From: Lachnospiraceae bacterium
GTDB taxonomy: Bacteria > Bacillota > Clostridia > Lachnospirales > Lachnospiraceae
DNA length: 17,234 nt
Reading direction: 5' to 3'
Assembly (NCBI GenBank): GCA_017477805.1
Contig: JAFUUM010000221.1
Coordinates: 1 to 17,234, forward strand
Made by a program: the position numbers and the translations under genes. Shown piece after piece: positions 1 through 7,910 of the stretch (position 1 is the first letter of the stretch; each line of letters opens with the position of its first letter). The notes below the pieces were generated by a model, which saw only the letters and a program-made list of their open reading frames with translations, was not told where the DNA came from and ran no database searches.

Positions 1-714
1 CTCGAAAAAGTCATACTGCATGTAGAGATTGCAATAGTAGGATCTCTTGGGATAGTTCTTACTTTCTTCGATGATACTGCGCTTTCCGATGACATAGGAA
101 AGTCCCGTCATGCCCATGATACCCTTCTGGGCAGAGGCCATACAAAAGTCCACATTGTCCTCGTAAACGTTGATGGGGATCATGGCGTAGGAAGAGGTTG
201 TATCGGTGATAAAGAAAGCGCCGTATTTATGGGCCAGTGCACCCACTTCCCGGATGGGATTAAGGAGCCCGCTTCCGGTCTCATGATGGGTCATGTACAC
301 GTAACCGATGTTGTCATGCTCCTTCAGCACCTTCTCGATCTCAGCAAGGTCCGGAGTGGTGTTGATGGGCTGTTTTAAGTCAATAAAAGGAAGCCCGTAA
401 TAAGTCAGGACCTCTGCCGCTCTCTGGCTATAGGAACCGTTGTCGATGACAAGGGCCTGTTTCCCTTCATCCAGCAGGGAGTTCAGGACAATATCAATAC
501 AGATGGTACCGGAGCCGCAGAACAATACGGCGGTATAATCCTCTTTTCCGTGTACGATCCGTACAAGATCTTCCCGCATGGGAGCCATGATGGATTGGAA
601 TTCCTTCTCCCGGGGACAGATATCCGGCACCACTTGGGCCGCTTTCACCGTATCGGTGGTGGTGGAAGGGCCGGGATTCAGCAAAATGTTTCTCTTTACC
701 TGCTGCATGATCAC
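1..714 (-). CDS. 2-aminoethylphosphonate-pyruvate transaminase, 3' end beyond window (partial)
   Basis: The reading frame is open to the window edge, so only about 238 N-terminal residues of a family usually near 360 are seen. The protein begins with KRNILLNPGPSTTTDTVK and continues with VPDICPREKEF, typical of 2-aminoethylphosphonate (AEP) transaminases of fold-type I PLP enzymes. Counting from the ATG at 708, Asp169 in FFITDTTSS should hold the pyridine nitrogen of PLP and Lys195 in ASAQKGIMG should form the Schiff base. The family interconverts phosphonoacetaldehyde and AEP using alanine/pyruvate. The start is chosen at a GTG (712-714) because AAAGGA lies 6 nt before it; the in-frame ATG two codons later has the same site 12 nt away. 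It lies 41 nt after the PEP mutase gene, which argues for a biosynthetic role rather than the catabolic PhnW role. Transamination of phosphonopyruvate to phosphonoalanine is an alternative. Confidence 0.88.
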   Translation of the reverse strand, partial: MIMQQVKRNILLNPGPSTTTDTVKAAQVVPDICPREKEFQSIMAPMREDLVRIVHGKEDYTAVLFCGSGTICIDIVLNSLLDEGKQALVIDNGSYSQRAAEVLTYYGLPFIDLKQPINTTPDLAEIEKVLKEHDNIGYVYMTHHETGSGLLNPIREVGALAHKYGAFFITDTTSSYAMIPINVYEDNVDFCMASAQKGIMGMTGLSYVIGKRSIIEESKNYPKRSYYCNLYMQYDFFE

Positions 715-755
715 TTCATTTCCTTTCAAACGCAAAAATCATTAATCGGATATCA

Positions 756-2054
756 TCAGATCTCATCGATCAACGTGATGATATCTTTGATGGACATCAG
801 TCTGTCGTCCACTTCCTTGGCACGATGGTACCGAAGGATATCCTCCGCCGTCTTCTGCATGGCGGGGAATGCGGATCTCGTCAGCTGGTTTGCATAGATC
901 ACGATGTTGACGCCGTGCTCTGCCAGTTCTTCTTCCGTAATGACATTGAAGCTGGAGGGTACCACCACGATGGGTGTCGTTTGATCAAAAGCCCGGAACT
1001 TATCGCAAAATTCCAGGATCTCCGCCGGATCTTTTTTCCGGCTGTGGATCATGATGCCGTCCGCGCCTGCGGCAACAAAGGCCTTGGCCCGCTCCAGCGC
1101 ATCCTCCATACCCTTTTCCAGGATCAGACTCTCGATCCGGGCGATGATCATGAAATCATCCGTCAGCTGGGCCTTTTTCCCCGCTGCGATCTTTGCGGAA
1201 AACTCTTCGATAGTGGCCTGGGTCTGCTCTACTTCCGTTCCGAAGAGGCTGTTTTTCTTAAGTCCCTTCTTATCCTCGATGATCACTGCGGAAACCCCGA
1301 GTCTCTCAAGGCTTCGAACGGTATACACAAAATGCTCTGTGAGTCCGCCGGTATCCCCATCGAAGATGATGGGTTTGGTGGTAACCTCCGTAATGTCCTC
1401 AATAGTCCGGAACCGGGATGTCATATCCACCAGTTCAATGTCCGGTTTTCCCTTGGCGGTACTGTCGCAAAGGGAACTGATCCACATGGCATCAAACTGA
1501 TCCAGTTTTCCTTCTTTTCCTTCGATGACCGTCTTTTCAACGATAAGTCCCGTCAGTCCCGAATGGGCTTCCATGGCCTTAACGACCGGGGTCATGGCGA
1601 TCAGCTGCCTCAGCCGTTTTCTTCTGTACTCCGGCATGGACAGTTTTTCCTTTAACTGAAGATCGATCTTTCGAACGTCCTCATTGTAGGTATAGGGTAC
1701 GTCGATGACTTCCCCGCCGTAGGCTTTCAGCAGTTCCACCACATGGGTACGGATAGCTGCTTCCGGACCTTTGGACCAGTTATCCCCATGGATGACGAAG
1801 TCGGGATGAAGATCCTCGATGACGTCATCGTAGTGCATGCTGTCCTGCAGCACCACTTTCTCCACGCCCTCGATGGTACGGTACAGTTCCATCCTCTTTT
1901 CCTCGGGGACCGTGGGAAAACGGTTATAGCGAATGGATGCCTTATCGCTAAGGCATCCAACGATGACGTTCCCGTATTTCCGGGCTTCTTTGATGATATT
2001 TAAGTGACCCTCATGGATCACATCCGTGCTAAAGCAGGTGTAAACGGTCTTCAA
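756..2054 (-). CDS. Phosphoenolpyruvate mutase with N-terminal cytidylyltransferase-like domain
   Basis: A 432-residue two-domain cytosolic protein. Residues 1-135 form a nucleotidyltransferase-like Rossmann domain with the HxGH motif (HEGH, 14-17). Residues about 146-432 form a PEP mutase of the isocitrate lyase superfamily, which rearranges PEP to phosphonopyruvate, the entry step of nearly all phosphonate pathways. The signature EDKKGLKKNS (260-269) is intact. By my recollection of the Mytilus enzyme the active-site set is present: Trp191, Ser193, Asp205, Asp232 and Asp234 (FDGDTGG), Glu260, Lys266, Asn268, Arg306, His337. The start is TTG at 2052-2054, supported by TAAGGAG 7 nt upstream, which overlaps the stop of the histidine kinase gene; the 11-nt gap suggests coupled translation. 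The N-domain lacks an obvious ISTT-type second motif (DVPYTYNEDVRKI stands there), so its cytidylyltransferase activity is uncertain. Mutase assignment is firm. Confidence 0.93.
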   Translation of the reverse strand: MKTVYTCFSTDVIHEGHLNIIKEARKYGNVIVGCLSDKASIRYNRFPTVPEEKRMELYRTIEGVEKVVLQDSMHYDDVIEDLHPDFVIHGDNWSKGPEAAIRTHVVELLKAYGGEVIDVPYTYNEDVRKIDLQLKEKLSMPEYRRKRLRQLIAMTPVVKAMEAHSGLTGLIVEKTVIEGKEGKLDQFDAMWISSLCDSTAKGKPDIELVDMTSRFRTIEDITEVTTKPIIFDGDTGGLTEHFVYTVRSLERLGVSAVIIEDKKGLKKNSLFGTEVEQTQATIEEFSAKIAAGKKAQLTDDFMIIARIESLILEKGMEDALERAKAFVAAGADGIMIHSRKKDPAEILEFCDKFRAFDQTTPIVVVPSSFNVITEEELAEHGVNIVIYANQLTRSAFPAMQKTAEDILRYHRAKEVDDRLMSIKDIITLIDEI

Positions 2055-2065
2055 TTCAGTACTCC

Positions 2066-5000
2066 TTAGGTTTCCAAAAATTCATACAGAGTGAGCAGCA
2101 GTTTCTCTCTGTCGATGGGCTTTGCAAGATGCCTGTTCATACCTGCATCCAGGGCTGCCTTCACGTCTTCGTCAAAGGCATTTGCCGTCATGGCGATGAT
2201 GGGAACACTGGCGGCATCCCCACGCTCCAGCTCACGAATAGCTTTCGCGGACTCCAGACCGCCCATGACGGGCATCCGGATATCCATGAGGATGGCGCGG
2301 TAATAACCCTTATCCGATTTATCAAACATATCAAGGCCGACCTTACCGTTCTCGGCACGGTCCACGTCAAATCCGGCCTTTTTGAGAAGCCTGATGGCGA
2401 TCATGGCATTGACATCGTTATCCTCGCAGAGCAGCAGTTTCTTGCCGCCAAAATCGTATTTTAGGATATCCAGCGGTTCTTCGTCAACCTGCTTGGGTGC
2501 TGCCGTTTCCTCGGTACAAGGCAGGGTCATGCGGATGAGGAACTGGGAACCATGCATCCGGTCGGTAAGTCCCGGCAGATCCGTGAGTGCTGCGGGATCA
2601 GGCTGCATGTAGTACTCCGGTGTATCCAGGCTTACTGCCAGGGAATCCACCTCGATCTCGCCGCCCATCATCTCCACCATCTGCTTCACGATGGACAGAC
2701 CAAGACCGGTACCGATGATACCGTTCTTCTGGTTGCTGGCCTCCTGGGAGAAGGGCTCGAACATGCTCTTCATAAACTCTCTGCTCATGCCGCAGCCGGA
2801 GTCACGGACAAAGGACAGGAGACTGATCTGGCCGTTCTTTTTACTAAGAACCTTAAACCGCAGTTCCACGGAGCCTCCCGCCGCCGTAAACTTCACGGAG
2901 TTGGACAGGAGATTGAGATAGATCTGGTTAAAGCGCAGGGTATCCACAAGGAGGCTGGCGCCGCCCCAATCCACATCGAGGACGAAGTTGATGCCCTTAC
3001 TCTCGCACTGGGTTCCGATGACGGACTGGATGTAGCCCTCAAAGTCTTTCTGGGCATAGACTTCTGCCGTCAGCACCATCTTGCCGCTCTCGATCTTGGA
3101 GATATCCAGAACGTCATTGATGAGTTCCAGGAGGAACTTACTGGAGGCGGAGATCTTGTTTAGGTACTCCTCCACCTGAGGTGTCACGCCCTTTTCTTCC
3201 AGAGCCAGGGTGGTCATGCCCATGATACCGTTCATGGGTGTTCGGATATCATGGCTCATGCGGGAGAAGAAGTCGGACTTGGCCTGGTTAGCACGCTTTG
3301 CTTCGTCCAGAGCTGCAGAGAGTTCTCTTCTTCTCTTTGCTTCCACTTCGTACATTTCCGTCACGTCGTGGATCATAAGGAACAGTCTCTCGGGCTCATT
3401 CAGCACCTGGGTAAACTGATACCGTTTTCTCTTCTTTTTCTCCCCTTCCCGGATAGACAGGTAGATATTGAAGTTTCCCTGCTCCCGGAGTTTTTCCAAA
3501 ATCGTCTCCCAGGTCAGATTCCGGAGGATCTCCTTGGAAACATCGTCGCTGACGGCGTTGCAGATGGTCTGGTAGAACTTGTTGAAGAAGCCCTTGTAAT
3601 TCCGGCCTTCCATCATACGCTGTTCCTGATCCCCGATCCGCTCGTACATGACATAGTCCTGGGTATCGATGTCCACGTAGTAGACGTTATCGTAGTCGTA
3701 ACGCAGCATCTCCTGGATGATGTTCTCTTTGACCTTACGGCTGTTGATGCTGGACTGGTAAGCGATGGCTTCGATGTCATCACTCTCGGGATTTCGCACC
3801 ATTTCGATGCCGGAAGTTACCCACTCATTTCGATCGGGTGTGAGTTTCATCCGGTGATCAAAGGTAATGGTGCTGCGGCCTCTGGCAAATTCGCGAAGAA
3901 GGGAATCCACGTTAAAGAGTTCCAAAAACCGCTTGTTTTCTTCTTCATTGAGGATCAGGGTGGCCACCGATTCAAACAGTTCATTGGCATGGCGGCTGTC
4001 CCCGAACTTCGCGATGGCCTCAAAGGCACTGGAGCCCGCTTCCAGAAGGTTTCTTGTCAGGTTGATCCGGAAGGTACAGATGGCATTGGGGTTCAGTTTT
4101 ACGATGGAGTCGATATGGCTCTTATAGGCCTGCTCTGCGATGTCACGGTTCCGCATGGCCTCATCCTGGTTGGTAAAGGCGACGTAGAAGGAGATCTTTT
4201 CCGGCGTACGCTCAAAAACATGACCGTTGATACCGATCCAGTGGATCCTCTCACCGTTCATGGAGAAAGCCCGGATCACGGCGAAGAAATCATCCTCTCC
4301 GTTCTCGATCTGGGATTTTAACTTCATGGTGATGGCATGGTCTTCCGGCACAGTCGCCGCAAGCACATCCTGGCCGTACACCTTTTCCCAGGCCTCTCTG
4401 GTGGTGTCCATCAGGGAATAGAAGAAGTCATTGACGTACTCACTGACAATACGGCCGTCCACTATGGCAAGCCTTGTGATACCGGCCGGCAGGTTGTTGA
4501 TGAGCTGTTCCTGCTCTTTCTCACGCTGGCTGGCTTCCAGCAGCTGACGCTTTCTGGAGTAGTTGGAGGTACCCAGCAAAAGGAGTAACAGCAGGGAGAT
4601 GATCACAACGATGGTAAAGACGATGAGGACTTCTTTGTGCTGCTCGTAAAAACCCGCGTTGTAATTGATGAGTTTGATCTCATTATCTTTGGGAAGAGCG
4701 CCACGGTCGATGCCGAATTTCTGCATCACCGCGTAGTCGAAGACGTAAACGCTCTCCGGATATTCCATGGGAAGTTCCTGGACCTTTTTACCTCCTAAGA
4801 TCTCCAGGGCCATCTCACCGATACGGTGACCCATATCATAGAAGGACAGGCTGGCACCGCCGATGACGCCGTAGCCGATGCAGAGATCATCGGGACGGAA
4901 CACGGGGATCTTTGCGGCAGAGCAAAGAAGCTGGCAGCCCTGGGTAATGGTATAGTGGTTGCCGGCACCGTCATCCTGGAGCACGAGGTACATAAGGATG

Positions 5001-5800
5001 GTGTGCTCATCATAGGAGGCTACTTCGGTTTTGATCTGCTGGGGATCCATTTTACTGGCGTCAAGGACGTCAAATTCAAGACCGGGGAATACGGTCTTGC
5101 AGGCCATGAACTGGTCGAGATCATTGCCGCCCACTTCAGAATTATCGATGACCGCAACGACCTTATTGGCTGCGGGCATCATCTGCTTTGCTGCAATGAT
5201 TGTCTGTATGATGGGAAGTTTCTCCACAACCCCCGTTACCAGGGGATTATTGTCACTGTATTTGGTGCTGGCTCCCAAGTCGTTGGTGCCAAAGAACAGC
5301 ACGGGGAGTCCGCTCATGAAGGCATCGTAATGCTCCATGCAAAAATGGAAAGCCGTATCATCGGCGGTTATCACAAGATCAAAGGGGTCCTTGCCCGCAA
5401 TGAGCTTCCGGACAAGAGATGCCCGAAGCTGGGCTTCCGCAGCTTCGATACCGATATTTTTGGAGTCCATGAAGAGGTACTCGATCCGGGCTTCCGTACC
5501 GAGGGCATCCTGCACGCCTTCGATCTCGAAGGGCACGTTTTCGGAATCCAGGGAATAGGAACTGATGAACAGCACATGGTAGCGCTGGATCTGGGTTTCC
5601 ACCGTGGAAAAACTGGTGCCGTCTCCTCCCTGGGAATTTGCGATCTGTTCGCTGATACTCTGGGGTGATTTGGATGCCTCAGAGCGTACGCCTCCCTGGT
5701 CCGTTGCATAGGCAGGGAGCACCGCCGCCGCAAAAACTGCGGCGGCGGTAATCATAGCCATAAAAGTGGCAACTAAATTGTTAGTTCGTTTTTTATCCAT
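2066..5800 (-). CDS. Hybrid sensor histidine kinase with ABC-substrate-binding-type sensor, PAS-like domains and receiver
   Basis: A 1244-residue membrane sensor. Residues 1-32 look like a signal peptide ending AYA. Residues about 72-355 resemble an extracytoplasmic ABC-transporter substrate-binding domain (YHVLFISSYS, LVITADDTAFHF, GLPVLFFGTND). One transmembrane helix lies at 391-412. Residues about 425-820 hold two or three PAS-like domains, then a short coiled linker. The HisKA domain has the phosphoacceptor His850 in SRMSHDIRTPMNG. The ATPase domain has the N-box around Asn963/Asn967, DSGCG at 1000-1004 and GTGLGLS at 1030-1036. A receiver at about 1120-1240 has Asp1173 in LMDIRMPVMGG and Lys1227 in AKPID. 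There is no DNA-binding output, and no separate response regulator or phosphotransfer protein is visible. Its ATG directly follows the stop of ntpD (TAAATG) with only a weak ribosome site, so translation is probably coupled. The ligand is unknown. Confidence 0.92.
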   Translation of the reverse strand: MDKKRTNNLVATFMAMITAAAVFAAAVLPAYATDQGGVRSEASKSPQSISEQIANSQGGDGTSFSTVETQIQRYHVLFISSYSLDSENVPFEIEGVQDALGTEARIEYLFMDSKNIGIEAAEAQLRASLVRKLIAGKDPFDLVITADDTAFHFCMEHYDAFMSGLPVLFFGTNDLGASTKYSDNNPLVTGVVEKLPIIQTIIAAKQMMPAANKVVAVIDNSEVGGNDLDQFMACKTVFPGLEFDVLDASKMDPQQIKTEVASYDEHTILMYLVLQDDGAGNHYTITQGCQLLCSAAKIPVFRPDDLCIGYGVIGGASLSFYDMGHRIGEMALEILGGKKVQELPMEYPESVYVFDYAVMQKFGIDRGALPKDNEIKLINYNAGFYEQHKEVLIVFTIVVIISLLLLLLLGTSNYSRKRQLLEASQREKEQEQLINNLPAGITRLAIVDGRIVSEYVNDFFYSLMDTTREAWEKVYGQDVLAATVPEDHAITMKLKSQIENGEDDFFAVIRAFSMNGERIHWIGINGHVFERTPEKISFYVAFTNQDEAMRNRDIAEQAYKSHIDSIVKLNPNAICTFRINLTRNLLEAGSSAFEAIAKFGDSRHANELFESVATLILNEEENKRFLELFNVDSLLREFARGRSTITFDHRMKLTPDRNEWVTSGIEMVRNPESDDIEAIAYQSSINSRKVKENIIQEMLRYDYDNVYYVDIDTQDYVMYERIGDQEQRMMEGRNYKGFFNKFYQTICNAVSDDVSKEILRNLTWETILEKLREQGNFNIYLSIREGEKKKRKRYQFTQVLNEPERLFLMIHDVTEMYEVEAKRRRELSAALDEAKRANQAKSDFFSRMSHDIRTPMNGIMGMTTLALEEKGVTPQVEEYLNKISASSKFLLELINDVLDISKIESGKMVLTAEVYAQKDFEGYIQSVIGTQCESKGINFVLDVDWGGASLLVDTLRFNQIYLNLLSNSVKFTAAGGSVELRFKVLSKKNGQISLLSFVRDSGCGMSREFMKSMFEPFSQEASNQKNGIIGTGLGLSIVKQMVEMMGGEIEVDSLAVSLDTPEYYMQPDPAALTDLPGLTDRMHGSQFLIRMTLPCTEETAAPKQVDEEPLDILKYDFGGKKLLLCEDNDVNAMIAIRLLKKAGFDVDRAENGKVGLDMFDKSDKGYYRAILMDIRMPVMGGLESAKAIRELERGDAASVPIIAMTANAFDEDVKAALDAGMNRHLAKPIDREKLLLTLYEFLET

Positions 5801-6490
5801 TTAGAATTCCACTTGTTCTTTCGCCCGCTGCTCTTCCTTCTCTTTGTAGTGGTGAGCTTCTTCGAGCATCATGTCTTTCACCTTCATCAGTCGGATCTGG
5901 GAACTTCTCTCCGCCTCATCCAGCTTCATGGTGATGTATTTGATGTTTTCTTCCATCTCCGGGATCATCACATGCTCCAGTGCGTTTACACGACGTCTGG
6001 TCTTTTCGATCTCGGCAGCTAACAGCTGACAGGATTTTTCGGATTCTGCCAGGTGCATCATATCCGGCAGCAACTTTGACAGGCTCAGCACCGCATCATC
6101 CAGATCACTGGAGGTAAATGCAAAGCCGTAGGAATAGATGTCATTTTCGTCGCTGGTGCGGGTCTGGTAAGAAAACACGGGGATCTCCACGCTCATGACA
6201 TTGCGCGTGTCAATGCCAAGCTGGATCTCCTGTTTGGGTGTCATGAATGCCACCCGCACGGCCTCTTCCGACATGGCGGATCTGGCCAGTGCAAAGTTTT
6301 TGTTGGACTGCGTGATGCCTGCTTCCACTCTTTCCCGGAGAGCCTTGTTTTCACGGACCATATCCAGGAACTGGCGCATCAGTTCGTCTCGTTTATCCTT
6401 CAGGAGTTTATGGCCACGCCTTGCCGTTGTCAGCTTCTTTTTCAGGCGGGTCAGCTCCATTCGGGTGGGGTTGACTGTTTTCTTGGCCAA
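5801..6490 (-). CDS. ntpD: V-type ATP synthase subunit D (central stalk)
   Basis: A 229-residue protein of the usual length for subunit D, the coiled-coil shaft that turns inside the A3B3 head and joins F and C to the rotor ring. The N-terminus VNPTRMELTRLKKKLTTARRG is the family hallmark, followed by a long helix rich in Lys/Arg/Leu. The C-terminal half has a second long helix (about 150-225) with the RRRVNALEHVMIPEM segment, also typical. The start is TTG at 6488-6490 with AAAGGAAG about 9 nt upstream; no ATG is available near the expected N-terminus. A small hairpin (6511-6535) separates it from ntpB. Its stop codon abuts the ATG of the histidine kinase gene. Confidence 0.96.
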   Translation of the reverse strand: MAKKTVNPTRMELTRLKKKLTTARRGHKLLKDKRDELMRQFLDMVRENKALRERVEAGITQSNKNFALARSAMSEEAVRVAFMTPKQEIQLGIDTRNVMSVEIPVFSYQTRTSDENDIYSYGFAFTSSDLDDAVLSLSKLLPDMMHLAESEKSCQLLAAEIEKTRRRVNALEHVMIPEMEENIKYITMKLDEAERSSQIRLMKVKDMMLEEAHHYKEKEEQRAKEQVEF

Positions 6491-6510
6491 ATTCTCACTT
6501 CCTTTCTCGC

Positions 6511-6535
6511 GTCGTTCCGACCGCAGGTCGGCGAC
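6511..6535. repeat. Hairpin between ntpB and ntpD
   Basis: CCGACC (6517-6522) and GGTCGG (6526-6531) pair around the three-base loop GCA; after a TT bulge GTCG (6511-6514) pairs with CGAC (6532-6535). It fills most of the 47-nt intercistronic gap, just upstream of the ntpD ribosome site. There is no T-run on either side, so it is not a rho-independent terminator. It may stabilise or tune the mRNA. Confidence 0.6.
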
Positions 6536-6537
6536 AC

Positions 6538-6807
6538 TTACTGTGCGTTGTAATACTTATCGAGGTACTCGTCCTTGATACGTTTCAGCTCTGCACGAGG
6601 AAGGATGCGCAGCAGTTTCCAGCCAATCTCCAAGGTCTCTTCGATGGAGCGGTTTGCACGATAGCCCTGGGAAACATACTCTTTCTCGAATTCGTCCGCG
6701 AATTTCGCATACAGTTTATCGATCTCCGTCAGGGCCGCTTCACCAAGGATGACCATCAGTTCCTTTGCATCCTTACCACGGGAGTAAGCTGCAAAGAGCT
6801 GGTTCAT
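6538..6807 (-). CDS. ntpB: V-type ATP synthase subunit B, C-terminal fragment after frameshift
   Basis: This frame encodes the C-terminal helical domain of subunit B: MNQLFAAYSRGKDAKEL through LKRIKDEYLDKY, both strongly conserved in the family. The ATG at 6807 is an internal methionine of the normal protein. The same frame stays open upstream to at least 6864 and reads RLKDKGIGEGKTRADHANT, the conserved stretch that should directly precede it. It is therefore the displaced end of the gene at 6858-7910, joined by a single missing base near 6863-6866, and not an independent gene. Together the two parts give about 457 residues, the normal length of subunit B. If the frameshift is real, this part would be made only by internal initiation or frameshifting, and the pump would lack the domain that contacts the stalk. 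Confidence 0.85.
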   Translation of the reverse strand: MNQLFAAYSRGKDAKELMVILGEAALTEIDKLYAKFADEFEKEYVSQGYRANRSIEETLEIGWKLLRILPRAELKRIKDEYLDKYYNAQ

Positions 6808-6857
6808 GGTGTTGGCGTGGTCCGCACGGGTCTTGCCTTCACCGATACCCTTATCTT

Positions 6858-7910
6858 TCAGACGGACAGGGAAGGAAGTACGTCGATGGGAGGCTCGATA
6901 CCCTTCTGATACAGTTCACGGGACAGGATGATCTGGCCCTCGGTGATGTAACCGGTAAGGTCGGGGATGGGGTGAGTCTTATCATCCTCAGGCATGGTCA
7001 GGATGGGGATCATGGTGATGGAACCGCCTTTCCCCTTCTGACGTCCTGCACGCTCGTACATGCAGGCAAGGTCGGTGTACATGTAACCGGGATAGCCACG
7101 ACGTCCGGGAACTTCCTTACGGGCTGCGGATACCTCACGAAGGGCATCTGCGTAGTTGGTGATATCCGTCAGGATAACAAGAACGTGCATGTTCTTTTCA
7201 AATGCAAGGTACTCAGCGGTGGTCAGAGCCATCTTGGGAGTTGCGATACGCTCAACCGCGGGGTCGTTTGCCAGGTTGATGAACAGAACTGTTCTGTCGA
7301 TAGCACCGGTCTCTTTAAAGGACTGTACGAAGTAGTTGGACTCTTCGAAGGTGATACCCATGGCTGCGAACACAACGGCGAAGGGCTCGTCGGTACCGAC
7401 TACCTTAGCCTGTCTTGCGATCTGGGCTGCCAGATTGGAGTGAGGCAGACCGGATGCAGAGAAGATGGGGAGCTTTTGGCCTCTTACCAGAGTGTTCAGA
7501 CCGTCGATGGCGGATACACCCGTCTGGATGAACTCCTCGGGGTATGCTCTGGCTGCGGGGTTCATGGGCAGACCGTTTACGTCTCTTCTCTCATCGGGCA
7601 GGATCTCGGGACCGCCGTCGATGGGACGACCCAGTCCGTCAAATACACGGGAGAGCATATCTTCGGATACGCCCAGCTCCATGGATCTGCCAAGAAATCT
7701 TACTTTACTGCTTTCCAAACTGATACCGGTGGAATTCTCAAACAGCTGCACCAGCGCATTACCATTATCGATCTCCAGTACCTTACAACGACGTCTCTCG
7801 CCGTTCGCCAGCTCGATCTCGCCCAGTTCATCATACGCTACGTCTTCGACGCCCCGTACCAGCATCAGAGGGCCGGCGACTTCCTGTATTGTTCTATACT
7901 CTTTCGGCAT
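6858..7910 (-). CDS. ntpB: V-type ATP synthase subunit B, N-terminal part (frameshifted)
   Basis: Subunit B is the non-catalytic nucleotide-site subunit alternating with A in the cytosolic head. The 350 residues here carry the N-terminal beta barrel and most of the nucleotide-binding domain: RVFDGLGRPIDGGPEI, SGLPHSNLAAQIARQAK (the degenerate P-loop typical of B), AAMGITFEESNYF, LANDPAVERI, and PGRRGYPGYMYTDLA. The frame ends at IDVLPSLSV-stop, where the family reads IDVLPSLSRLKDKGIGEGKT; restoring one C in the mRNA (a G in the plus strand at about 6863-6866) recovers that sequence and joins the frame at 6538-6807. The ATG directly follows the ntpA stop (TAAATG) with AAGGAGG 8 nt upstream. 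No slippery heptamer for programmed -1 shifting is evident, so a sequencing/assembly error or a true mutation is more likely. Confidence 0.94.
   Translation of the reverse strand: MPKEYRTIQEVAGPLMLVRGVEDVAYDELGEIELANGERRRCKVLEIDNGNALVQLFENSTGISLESSKVRFLGRSMELGVSEDMLSRVFDGLGRPIDGGPEILPDERRDVNGLPMNPAARAYPEEFIQTGVSAIDGLNTLVRGQKLPIFSASGLPHSNLAAQIARQAKVVGTDEPFAVVFAAMGITFEESNYFVQSFKETGAIDRTVLFINLANDPAVERIATPKMALTTAEYLAFEKNMHVLVILTDITNYADALREVSAARKEVPGRRGYPGYMYTDLACMYERAGRQKGKGGSITMIPILTMPEDDKTHPIPDLTGYITEGQIILSRELYQKGIEPPIDVLPSLSV

Noticed and set aside
3251..4321. Plus-strand open frame of 356 codons opposite the histidine kinase
   Set aside because: Wholly antisense to the conserved kinase gene and without a ribosome site or recognisable motifs.
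6850..6880. Programmed -1 frameshift in ntpB
   Set aside because: The shift needed has the right sign, but there is no X-XXY-YYZ heptamer before the stop, and no B subunit is known to need one.
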